The notes under the pieces were generated by a model. It worked only from the letters and a program-made list of their open reading frames with translations. It made no database searches and was not told where the DNA came from. This document shows positions 1 through 9,739 of a stretch of DNA of 64,000 nucleotides, piece after piece; position 1 is the stretch's first letter; every line of letters begins with the position of its first letter. The translations under genes and the position numbers were made by a program. Source of the stretch: Marsupella aquatica (Eukaryota > Marchantiophyta); assembly GCA_973895155.1 (NCBI GenBank), contig OZ316891.1, forward strand, positions 18,786,001 to 18,850,000, written 5' to 3'.

Positions 1-490
1 CATAGTTTACATGTAATTAATCTAGTAAATAAGTTTGCTAGCTTTGTACCAACCCTTTAGCAAAGCATTTCTACCAATTTCAAAAACTCTAAGAGTTATG
101 TGGCTATGCAAGAACCAATTCCCTTTTAGGTATTGCATGCCTATGACAATAAATGAAACACCACCCTTCCACACATCAATAGTTCCTGCCCTTCACACAC
201 CTCCTGAGGTGTTTCACTCCCCCAGGTTTTTACCACCATGTCACCAACTTTGAGGGCACCTGTGACACTCGGGGGGTTCACTATCTTAGGAATCATATGC
301 GATCCAAAATAGGTATTTATGATAGAAATTAACTAAATTTTAAAAAGCATAGGAGGCAAAGAAGGTATTGTAAACTCATGTTTATAGAATATTCTCTAAT
401 ATATATATATATATCTTTTATAAAATAAAATAAGTTATTAATATTGAAAATGAAGAATATTCTTTGAATATTTTCTTTATAAAATAGGTC
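1..490. other. Gene-free AT-rich stretch
   Basis: No coding region I can support. It contains a short AT dinucleotide run near 401-413 and AT-rich sequence to about 480. Possible short reading frames lack any recognisable domain. Confidence 0.4.
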
Positions 491-493
491 TAT

Positions 494-1000
494 TTATATT
501 AGGCTACCATCGCACGTGGTACCCCAAAATATACACTTATTTAACCCTCCGAATTGTGACACTATACAAACTAAGTCCTTAATGCCATCCTTGTAGACTT
601 TATAGTACTCATATAAATGCCTTGGGCACATTAGGTTGTTTGGTTTTGTTGTAAGAAACCTCTCAAACAGTGCCCCAACCATAAATAGCACCCTAAGGCA
701 ACCAGGGTGGTAATGAGAAAAATAGTTAGGGTGGGCACAATGGAGCACAAGAGATTCTTCTGCTGTGGGATGTTCAAATCTGCCAATGAGGCCACAAGCA
801 AAGCATCTAGTTCTACCAGCAGCACATAGTGTACAAACCGAAGGTGCCCTCCAGTCGTTGTTTGTAGGCAATGTGATAGGAGTGCAATTAGGCTCATGCA
901 TACCTATACCACCGACAAAGTGAAAATGTCTACTACAAGGCCCATCACAAAAAATCACATTGTCTGTCTTATGCCAAAAGAAACAGCAAGGGGGTACATG
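494..1000 (-). pseudogene. EDM2-like PHD zinc-finger exon remnant
   Basis: Read on the minus strand, this frame contains a cysteine/histidine pattern like the tandem PHD/extended PHD module of plant EDM2-type chromatin proteins: a CDGPCSRHFH segment (CD-x2-C-x4-H), then CTLC, CFACG, a CAHPNYFSHYHPGC block and finally CPRHLYEYYK. Those proteins bind histone marks and affect transcript processing and heterochromatin. The open frame has no ATG at its upstream end; it begins just after an in-frame TAA near position 1017, and it ends in a stop at 494. I see no neighbouring exons of the family on either side. It is therefore best read as a single exon left over from a captured or decayed gene, although an internal exon of a gene with very large introns is possible. 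The family assignment rests on the Cys/His spacing. Confidence 0.45.
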
Positions 1001-2860
1001 TGGTGGTGCTCCTTATGGGAAAATATGTCAATCTTGGAGACATTAGAAGCCATCTCTGCTTCTTGGATAGTGGTTTTACCTCTCCACACAGGACCATCCA
1101 TTCACTCAGCATTTGTTCTGCAACCCCTCAACATCCATTCAACATATATTGAACAGTAGATTGATATTATGTAGCTTGCAACTACAAGCATCCTAGATAG
1201 AAGCATACCTTTAATCAATCTCTTGTTTGATAGTAGCTACAGCAAATGGTGATACTTGAAGCCTGCTCCTTCCACAATCTTCACATGTGAATCCTGGTAT
1301 ATTGCTGAAGCTTCTCAGATGATTCCACTACATCCTAAGCCAATCCAACCTGCAAGCTAGACAAGTCAAGAGCATATGAAAAGGCTGATTGAGGTTCAAC
1401 TTCAAACAATTTGAGTTCAGCTAGAGCCACGGTCAGGGCATACCATACGTCAACAACTACGTAATACTGGTTCCAAGTTATAGATGTTGAAGAGATCCTC
1501 TTGTTGGACAAGCTGCACAACAAGCCAAATGAATGTCACACAGGGTGGCAGACGAGAAACAACAGCGCCTAGGGATTCTGCTGTACCAAGGGCAAATCTC
1601 CTATTCCCCTACTTGGATCAATATTTCTAAGATAGGACCCAATTACAAATGCTTGGCTTGTTCTCTTAAAGGAGTGCAAAAGTAGCTATTCAAATTGACA
1701 ATTTTTTTTTAATGAATGCAAGACAGGATGCAAAGGCTAAGAAGAAAAGAAGTTGAAGGCAGATTCTCATGTACAATGTAGGACATACTGTACATTTTTA
1801 ACAACAACATGCACTATGCAAGTGTAGCCACACATAATTTTAGCATCATCCACATGTAGCTAGACAAACCAATGAGTTGTAACATACATGCTGGACACAA
1901 TATTAACTTAGCTTACAATAAGTTGAGTACTTAGTGTCAAATCTGTCTAATGCAAATGACTGTGACTTATTGGATAGCCTCAACTAACTTATACATTGAC
2001 TGACTTATCAATCAACTTACTTATTCCTCGAGTGTTCTTTAATCCAAAACCAGTCTGAACATTCATTATGCACAAGATAGAGACACCAGCACTAAAACAG
2101 AATGACAAAACGGTGCCCCAAAAATCTTGATCAATCAATAGCTCACCTGCAGCCCACAATAAACTGCACCCTAGACTCACCTGATCTCACTCGCAGTGCC
2201 CACACTCGCCCCCAATCAATTGTAGCCACCTTGATCACAGCTCCAACTTCAGCGCTCGCTTCAGCAGCCACCTAGCTTGATCTCAGCCCGCAACCACCTC
2301 TGTCAATCAAAGCCACAGCGCTCACGCCTCAATCAGCCTCAACTCTTGCTGCACCTCGATCACAACCATAGTCACCTCAGTCACAGCTCGAAGCAATGCC
2401 CAACTTGTATAGTATAAGCCAATTCCTTCCATTGCCTTGGAGGAACAACCACACACTGCCTTCACCAAGAGCTAATAGTTATCAAAGTCTCCTAGACAAA
2501 GCAAAGGGAACTCAAGAGCAACAGAGAGAGGGAGATGATTGACAGTACATACGAGAGTACATACTATTGAGCAAGGAAATCAAATTAGAATGAATCAAAG
2601 GAAGCAATTCAAAGCTAGTAGGACACTGAGGAAACTCCACCACAAGCACTTGCAGATCTTATGACACGGCGCAACCCACCAACTGAGGTCAATCAGCTCC
2701 CTAGCTTGCGCCAAGTCCAGGCTCACCATGTAGAGTTGTTGCTCCTTTGATTGCAGCAGCTCGCATGGACGCAGTCACAATGCCCATTGCACCAAGCTTA
2801 GATTGCAGCTCAATTGATACACAGCACCCTGATACCACTTTCAGCTCGATCGATTAGTTG
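1001..2860. other. Intergenic, no gene recognised
   Basis: No coding frame above shadow length is convincing here. From about 2200 the sequence becomes rich in degenerate CAGC/CACC/TCAATCA words that lead into the minisatellite downstream. A short T run lies near 1701-1710. Confidence 0.4.
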
Positions 2861-2879
2861 CTGCACCCAGTGACGATCT

Positions 2880-3135
2880 TGAGCCACAGCTTGAGCATTC
2901 ACCTTCAGCCACAGCCGCAACACCCACATTCAACCACATCACCCACAATCAGCCGCAACATCAATCAACTGCAGCACCCACATTCAGCCAAAGCCCAAGC
3001 ATTCACATTCAGCCACAACCACAACACCCACATTCAGCCACAACACCCACATTCAACCGCAACATCGATCAGCCCCAATGCAACACCCACATTCAGCCAC
3101 AGCCTGACACAGCTGCAACACCCCTTAGATTGCTC
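2880..3135. repeat. Minisatellite of ~17-20 bp degenerate units (cattcagccacaacaccca)
   Basis: The words CATTCAGCC, CAACACCCACA and CAACATCAATCAG recur in head-to-tail order roughly a dozen times with many small length changes. Translated it gives low-complexity His/Pro/Gln/Ser peptide, which explains the open frame at 2858-3196; I do not regard that frame as a gene. Between 3225 and 3360 a looser repeat of a GAGGCA(G/A)CA-containing word follows. Confidence 0.7.
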
Positions 3136-3707
3136 AAAAACAGCCGCAGCACCCTCTAGTTCACAAAGGCAACATTCAGCCAAAGCTTGCACATAGCCGC
3201 AACTGTTCACGCATGCATTTTGTTACAAAAAATGAGGCAGCATCGTCCCAGGCTTTGTGCAGCCTTCATTTCCTTCAAGAAAAGACGAGGCAGCACCCAA
3301 ACTTCACGAATGCATTTCCTTTGGAAAAATCACGAGGCAACACCCAACGCCTACTCCGCGGCTCTCCCGATGCCTTCCCCTTCCCAAAACTTACAGGACA
3401 TCTCCTGTCCAACGGTCAGACTACATTTGCCCTAAATGGCCAAGCATTGTAAACCATTGGATGCGCTGACAAATGGATGGATGGACTTGCAATCCACCCA
3501 ACACCAGGCCCTATAAACCAATGACTATTTGAATGACCCTAAAGGGTTCGACACTGCCCTAATCCTTCCCCTTCCCCCCCTCCCGGATCATCCACCTCCC
3601 GCCCATACAAATTTGTCCCTCAATGTCACCATGAAACCATGAAACCCTATAACCTGTTTTACATAAGGATGTGCCACATGGACCAATTATTAAGGGGCAC
3701 ATGTTCA

Positions 3708-4285
3708 TCATATATGTCCCGGCCAAAAATGCCCTATCTTAAACTACCAACTTAAGTTGAAGAAGTGGGATTTTTTGCACCCCTATTAGACTTCTAAGTT
3801 GTGATATGTATTTCGCAACCCCTATAATTCTTCTACAAAACTTACGTACTCTGCAAAATTGAATTAAAAAACCCTATATTTATTCGGGCGTGATGGGTGT
3901 GGAAGTTAATTAAAAAGTGAGGACCCCAAGCTTTTCTTACCGACATCTTGGCTGACACAATATAGTTTTCTTAATGACACCTTGGGCGACATCTTGGCTG
4001 ACACAATATAGTTTTCTTAATGACACCTTGGGCGACATGACGTATTTTTTATTAATGACATCTAGAGTGACACCACTTTTTTTTCTTAACTGCATCTTGG
4101 GCCACACAACATCTTTTGTTATTTAATGATATCTTGGGTGACATGGCATTTTTTTCTTAATGAAGTTCAGGCAACACAACATCCCTTTTCTTAAGGACAC
4201 GGGATTTTTTGTTTATTACATCTTGGGTGACATGACATTTTTTTATTCATGAGATCTGTGGTGTAACATATGGGTATTGAGCTAG
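3708..4285 (+). mobile_element. Probable small Helitron-like element (3' end clear, 5' end tentative)
   Basis: The 3' end TATTGAGCTAG followed by T at 4286 is the same as that of the clear Helitron at 22670-24386, and it is preceded by a decayed version of the terminal hairpin. Upstream (3940-4260) is a degenerate ~35-bp tandem repeat with the core word CATCTTGGGTGACA, homologous to the array of the larger element. A possible 5' end, A followed by TCATATATGTCCCGGCC at 3708, resembles the larger element's start only loosely. No transposase is encoded. Confidence 0.5.
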
Positions 4286-4371
4286 TCAATAGAATAATAA
4301 TATACAATGCTCTACATGAAATAAAGGTGACCTAAAATGTACACCCACAGGCCACATCCACACATATGAAA

Positions 4372-4596
4372 ACTACATTAAATCGGAGGGGCAGTTCACT
4401 AACTTCGAGTCTAGACTACGAAGTCCATCAGAATGCAATTTACGTTGACAAATTGTACACCCACAGCCACACTAATTCAGGACTTACAGTCGCATGAAAT
4501 CAGTCGCATGAAATGGGCTTGGAGAAAACTACGTTAAATCACAATAAAGGGGGAATGCTCACTAACTTCGAGTCTAAACTACAAAGTCCATCAATC
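4372..4596. repeat. Direct duplication in the 3' flank of the TauE/SafE gene
   Basis: A segment with TCACTAACTTCGAGTCTA and then AAGTCCATCA occurs at about 4395-4435 and again at about 4560-4595, a spacing of roughly 160 bp. The second copy lies immediately next to the stop codon of the minus-strand exporter gene, so both copies probably fall in its 3' untranslated region or flank. Confidence 0.65.
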
Positions 4597-4603
4597 TAAA
4601 ACA

Positions 4604-6418
4604 TCAGCAAAAATTGTGGAATCCCATGTACTCTCCGGACATGTACTTCTCCCACACACCGAATCCTCCAAAACCCCCCATGAGTATAGAGCTCACACCC
4701 ATCACGGCTGTAACCAAGAACACTATTATGGAGGCCCGATTGTATTTGTCTATAGCACGGTGCACGAGTATGACTCCAAAGCAGGAGAATATCGCGCAAA
4801 GGACTGCTGCAGAGAGAGCATAATCCAAAGGAACACGTCCCATGAGCCAAAATTGAACGACAGACATAGAAGAAGAAAAGAATACCATCGATGCACACGT
4901 CCCTGCTGTGACTTGCGGAATCATTCCCACAGTGAGCAGCAAGGGGTTGACGATCATCCCGCCTCCAATTCCCAACAAGCCACCCAACAGCCCCGCTATC
5001 AATGCCATCCATGCGAGCAGCGTCCAAGACTTTGGGGTCAGCACAAACCCATCCTCTGGTTGTTGTACAATCTCAGTACCAAGATCCGCGTGATTGCTGA
5101 TCGCCAAAATGCTTGCTGCATGAGAAGCTCGGAGACGTCTGATGGTCCAGCCCGTGATACTGAGGGCAAGAGGAATCTGAAGCAGAGTGAAAAGCCAGTA
5201 TCCGAATCCACATGCCTTCAGTCCCAAAATGCTCTCATTTGAGCTAGAGCCTCGGAGCACTTGGATCAGAAAAAAAGCAAACCAGGTAAACCCGAGAGCG
5301 AGCCCCTTATCAACAGGAAAATAATGCCCTTGGGAACTTTCTTTTCGCTGCAGCAGCGGCTCAGACAACTTCCCTCCCTCTACCTCGGAGCCATTTTCCA
5401 CCTGTACTTTCACAGCGCTACGACGACGATCTCTTTGAGATCTTTGGCTTCTGCTCTTCTGATTATTTTCCTCATCCTCATCCTTCTCTGTGATTGTCTC
5501 AGCTATGATAGAAGGACTATCAAAGTCATCATCGTCACTGGAAGAGGAGGAATTGTCAGTCGCATCCAGGTGGTCATGATGGAAGTCAGGAGCTGGAACG
5601 TATGGAATAGGACCACTGTTTTTCTCGTGGTCTGATGCTGCAGCTGCCGCAGCTACCTTCCGCTGACGATTCTGATTGCTTTCCTTCTTCCAACGCCGCA
5701 GGCCCCCCTTGAACGAGTGAATTGTCATGCACCCGAGAGTGACAGTCAGCAGAGCGGTGATCACCCAGTCCGGGAGAATGACGTTAAGGATCACACCGGT
5801 GCTGATTCCCAGCAGCATGTTTGGTTGGAGGAGTAGCACCACATCGAAATCGATCAGAGGCTTTTTGCGTGTATGGGGATGGTGCTGCCGGAGGTTTATC
5901 CACAAATTCGCCACGGAGCCGCCGAGGATCATGAAATTGGACAACGCCGCCGATGTTTTGGCGTCGAACTGGAGCAACAGATTGAAGAGCGGAACGAACA
6001 ACCCTCCACCCCCGAGGCCCCCGGCGCTCGACAGCGCCGCCCCGATGCCCCCGAGAAACACAGCCAAGACCGTGCGCCATCCAAACTTCAGCTCCGGCCA
6101 GTTCTGCCCCGGCTTCTCGTCCGCTCGAAATCGCAACACCCGGCACGAAACGCTGCGCACCACTCCGAGCACAGAACTCCTTTCGACCAAATTAATGTCC
6201 TCTCTCAAACCGAACTCGTTGTTGGGTCGGAACAACTCGCCAGTACCGCTCTCTCGTAATGCAAACGGACCAGCAGCCTTCTCTGCGACCACAGCCACCG
6301 CGTCGTGAGTCGTCAACAGCAAGAACGCCACAGCAGTAATGCAGCAGCACCAGAATGAGGTGCAACATTTGACCGGCAGCCTGGAGGACACCACTCCTCT
6401 GCCAGACTTTCGATCCAT
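4604..6418 (-). CDS. TauE/SafE-family sulfite exporter-like membrane protein, intronless copy
   Basis: A single uninterrupted frame of 604 codons from ATG at 6418 (the frame is open a further ten codons but only with GTG). The family consists of polytopic anion exporters with two homologous halves. An N-terminal hydrophobic signal/anchor (about residues 20-43) precedes the first TauE half, with GGLGGGGLFVPLFNLLLQFD, then an acidic/serine-rich cytosolic loop (about residues 255-365, with a DDDDFD run), then the second half with the matching GGLLGIGGGMIVNPLLL motif and C-terminal helices. Length is at the upper end for plant members because of the long loop. Its paralogue at 50595-53939 carries three introns; none of those positions is interrupted here, so this copy looks like a retrogene. 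Substrate is unproven; plant members are usually described only by family. Confidence 0.9.
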   Translation of the reverse strand: MDRKSGRGVVSSRLPVKCCTSFWCCCITAVAFLLLTTHDAVAVVAEKAAGPFALRESGTGELFRPNNEFGLREDINLVERSSVLGVVRSVSCRVLRFRADEKPGQNWPELKFGWRTVLAVFLGGIGAALSSAGGLGGGGLFVPLFNLLLQFDAKTSAALSNFMILGGSVANLWINLRQHHPHTRKKPLIDFDVVLLLQPNMLLGISTGVILNVILPDWVITALLTVTLGCMTIHSFKGGLRRWKKESNQNRQRKVAAAAAASDHEKNSGPIPYVPAPDFHHDHLDATDNSSSSSDDDDFDSPSIIAETITEKDEDEENNQKSRSQRSQRDRRRSAVKVQVENGSEVEGGKLSEPLLQRKESSQGHYFPVDKGLALGFTWFAFFLIQVLRGSSSNESILGLKACGFGYWLFTLLQIPLALSITGWTIRRLRASHAASILAISNHADLGTEIVQQPEDGFVLTPKSWTLLAWMALIAGLLGGLLGIGGGMIVNPLLLTVGMIPQVTAGTCASMVFFSSSMSVVQFWLMGRVPLDYALSAAVLCAIFSCFGVILVHRAIDKYNRASIIVFLVTAVMGVSSILMGGFGGFGVWEKYMSGEYMGFHNFC

Positions 6419-6604
6419 CCCGAAAGATCGTGATACATGAGCGAGCACTCACTGCTCCGTGCTCCGAGCGGCTTGATCGATCATCGATCATGCAGGTGCT
6501 CTCATCACGAGAGTACGTTTGCTATCAAGCGTTGTTACATCAACAAAAGCAATTCTAAATTCGGCAATCTCAGACGATTCCGTCTCTCGACGAAGGTGGT
6601 CTCT

Positions 6605-6694
6605 CTTGGTCTCGTCTCGTTCTTCATGAAGGTGGAAGGTGATGGATTTCTTGGTCTCGTCTCGTTCTTCATGAAGGTGGGTGGTGATGGATCC
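6605..6694. repeat. 45-bp tandem duplication upstream of the intronless exporter gene
   Basis: The word CTTGGTCTCGTCTCGTTCTT followed by CATGAAGGTGG begins at 6605 and again at 6650 with only a few changes. It lies about 190-280 bp upstream of the start codon of the minus-strand gene, within its probable promoter or 5' leader. Confidence 0.75.
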
Positions 6695-6980
6695 TTCGCC
6701 TTCTTTCCTTCTTTTTCTTGTCCGTTCTATTCGCTCGTTCGCAGCAAAGTTCCGCAGAATCCTCGTCACGAATATTTCTCTCGTCATACTCATGCTGGGG
6801 ATCTAGAATTAAAGCCAGGTTCATGCATCTGAGAGGTATTGTGTTCTCGTCGGAGACGATCTGGACCTTTGCTTTAAGGTTTATCTATAGGACCGCCTTG
6901 GAGCCTGATTTGCAGCTATGGATTGTAGAGTAGGGTCTCCAGGTGCCTTCCCTCTGGCCATCCCAGCCCATAATTGATCA

Positions 6981-7965
6981 GTACCGTTTTTAACTAAACT
7001 TTCCCCCAAACTTTCCCCAAACTGACCATAATTATTAATCTGTTCCCCCACCTATATAATTCTTTAATCCCACCCCCTTTTTTTATATAGGTTTACTTTT
7101 AACTATTGTACTTAACCCAAAGTTGTTCCCTATTGGTCACATGACACACCACAAGGTGCTATTGGTTGCGCCAAACCCTGGTGTGTTCTACCCTTAACCA
7201 GGCTGACTCCTTCCAGTCATGACCCACTCATGACCTGGGCTGGCTCCCTCATGGTGCAGTAGGGCATTCCCGACCCCGGCTTCCTCCCCGCCCTGATGCA
7301 CCTGCAAAGGCAGGCCGAATGATAGGGCCGTCCTGTCCTTCACTTTGCAACTGGCAGGCCCAAATGCGGGTGATGCTACATGTACACATAAAAATTGTGT
7401 ACATTTTTGTGCATCTTTTCCTTCAGAGAAAAGAGAAAATTGGAGTCGAGGCCGTTGAGGTTCAGCTTTTTTTTTGTTGGGAGCGAGGGGGTGCGGAAGG
7501 GGTGGCCCTGTTATCAAGCCTGCCGGTGGGAGTACGTTGGGTGATGTTTGTGGGGAGCCAGGGTGAGCTTTCCGGGATACAGCCGGGAGTATTTTTAAAA
7601 CCGGACATTTTGAAGGAAAGGGGGCACAAAGGGAAGGGAGGGACGGCCCTGTCGTCGGGCCTGGCTTGTGGGTGCATCAGGGCGGGAGGAGCCCGGGTCA
7701 GGGCTACCCTATTGCAACGTGAGCGAGCCGGTCCGGTACTCCCTAAATTGTCATGAAGGAAGGAGGACTTCATCAGTTAGGGTAGAACAGTCCAGGGTTC
7801 AGTGCGCCCAATAGCACCTTGCCAAATGACATTGGGTTAAGTACAATAGTTAATTAAAGTAAATCCATATATGAAAAGGGGGTTGACTTAGGAATTAAAA
7901 TAGTTTGGGGGACATACTGATGATTATGGTCAGTTTTGGGGATAGGTTACTAGTAAAAAATGTTT
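6981..7965. mobile_element. Long inverted-repeat (foldback/MITE-like) element
   Basis: The left arm (about 6981-7345) and right arm (about 7625-7965) are imperfect reverse complements. Matching landmarks are AAACTGACCATAAT, TACTTAACCCAA, CAAGGTGCTATTGG, GCCCTGATGCACC and AGGGCCGTCC on the left with their complements in reverse order on the right. A spacer of about 280 bp holds no domain I recognise. Target duplications could not be defined, so the boundaries are approximate and the superfamily is unknown. Confidence 0.65.
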
Positions 7966-7969
7966 TACC

Positions 7970-8810
7970 CCTAAAGCTCACATCACCATCAAGGCGTCTC
8001 AAAGCTTCACAGAGAGTCTCAAAACTTCATAGTTATAGTTGTGAAGTATGGCTGTTGGCCATACACAAAAATGGCCATAGCTTTTTCACAGGGTTCATAT
8101 GTAAAAATGTGCTTTTTTCACTAGCCTTTAGAGTGACTTATGGTCATGGTATATGACCAATATGGATCATGAATTTGGTAGTTCAGAATGTTTTCTGTCC
8201 AGACCCGAGCTACTAAGTTGAAGTCCATCAAATTTTGAGATCTGTGACCCCCTACTCTGACCACTGCACCCCTCACCCCAAGCCTTCCCAATGGCCATCA
8301 GAACTCATAATTTACTCGTCCCAGCCCAGCTTATGATGTCCCCTTTATTATTAGCAAAAAGTTATAATGTTACTGCTCCATTGGTTTTTATTTTATTGAC
8401 AAATTTGCCATGCCCTTAAACCATGTTAACTCAGGCTAGTTACAAACCCATTTACGGCTCTTGTTCCCTACGAACACACTGTGTGGACGCCAGGATTGTA
8501 CAAGTTCCCAAGGTGTCATTTTTGGCTGCCCAATACCGGCCCTCACTCTCTCTATTGCCAAATTTGATTGGACTACCAAATTCACTATCAATAACTTTAT
8601 GCCATAAAGATGGGTTGTACGCCATGAACATATGGATGTGTATGCTTGAGGGGACCCCTGGCAAAATATTTTTACCTGATAGGACCCTTCACAATTGTTA
8701 CCAACTAGGACCCCTTTGAAGCTTTTGTGTCATAAGTTCTAGTTTTTGCTAGGGATTTTGCTTGCTACTGTGACCAATAACAGCTACTGTGAAATTCAAG
8801 GTTAATAGTG
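7970..8810. other. Intergenic, nothing recognised
   Basis: Only short frames occur. A segment near 7985-8035 (GGCGTCTCAAAGCTTCACAG) has a short look-alike near 25490, which may mark an old dispersed repeat. Confidence 0.3.
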
Positions 8811-8814
8811 CCTA

Positions 8815-8895
8815 AACCACAAACTGCACTGTCAAAGCAAAAAAAAACAAAAAAACAAAAAAACAAAAAAAACCACAAACTGCACTGTCAAAGCA
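8815..8895. repeat. 25-bp direct repeat flanking an A-rich (A7C)n tract
   Basis: An identical 25-bp sequence (AACCACAAACTGCACTGTCA followed by AAGCA) occurs at 8815-8839 and 8871-8895. Between them is only an A7-8/C tract of 31 bases. The arrangement is that of a target-site duplication around a poly(A) tail with no element body. Confidence 0.75.
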
Positions 8896-9564
8896 AGGCC
8901 CAACATCATGTTTTTAAAAAGTGGTTGAACTTGTAAGGATTTCTCCTAGTTTGTCAATCTTCACAGGATAAAGTAGCAAGGACTGCCAGATCTCCCCTAA
9001 ATGAAAGAGAGCTTATAATTGGGTCCAATAACATGCTTCTTTAGGTCCAAAGCTCCAAAGCTCCAATTGCATTCTTGCTGTCATTGGCCTACTAAATTTC
9101 TGTTTAAGACAACCGACGGAGGGAAATCCTAAAGCTTGTAATTTCACCAGGAAAGGGAAATGTTCTAGGTGGGTTTCAAAATAGGTTGACTTGATAGTTT
9201 TGGAAGGGAGGGAGTTAGGTATGTACTGATGTTCATAGTGGAACTTACTTGAGTCTTTTGTCTTGTAGCAATCAAAACTGAATTTCATTCCATCTAAATT
9301 GGCTATAGAAAATATATGTTTTCTTGAAACCACTGTATTAATTGTGGTCGTGCAAGTGAAGGGGTGGTATATATGGGAGTCAGGAGGAAGAATCAGTAAA
9401 AAACTAGTGGCAGAAACTGAGTGGTGCTCATATTTGGTTTATCAGTTACTGCTAGGTACCCAACACAATTCACGACGAAAGACATCTTCGAGGCTCATAA
9501 TGAGCCTCCCGTACCTTTTCGCCGCCCACTGCCCACACCTGCTGCCCACATCTTCTTCTCGCTC

Positions 9565-9720
9565 ATATTTTTTCTAAGTGTAAGTAGAAGGTGAATGATC
9601 CCCACTTTTGGGTGGGGTGATTGACAAAAATCACACATTGTCACTAGCAGGATTCGAACCAGGAACCTGCCCCGTGCCAGTGAGTTAATTCTACCACCAA
9701 GACCAGGGTCAGCTGGTGTC
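9565..9720 (-). mobile_element. tRNA-derived SINE-like sequence (or degenerate tRNA gene)
   Basis: On the minus strand a perfect RNA polymerase III B box, GGTTCGAATCC, lies at 9650-9660. An A-box-like segment (TGGTGGTAGAATT) lies about 30 bases upstream at 9688-9700, at the spacing found in tRNA genes. The acceptor and anticodon stems do not pair properly, so this is not a functional tRNA. Downstream is a non-tRNA body of about 80 bases ending in an A-rich run. A tRNA-head SINE is the simplest reading; no target duplication was identified. Confidence 0.45.
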
Positions 9721-9739
9721 CAGAATGACTCGCCCTAGG

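Noticed and set aside
2858-3196. 112-codon open frame, His/Pro/Gln-rich
   Set aside because: It is the translation of a minisatellite; no conserved features and other frames are equally open.
5727-6308. 193-codon plus-strand frame opposite the TauE/SafE gene
   Set aside because: Shadow of the GC-rich coding sequence on the other strand; no domain.
9640-9715. Functional tRNA gene on the minus strand
   Set aside because: Only A and B boxes are convincing; acceptor and T stems have mismatches and the anticodon arm does not pair.
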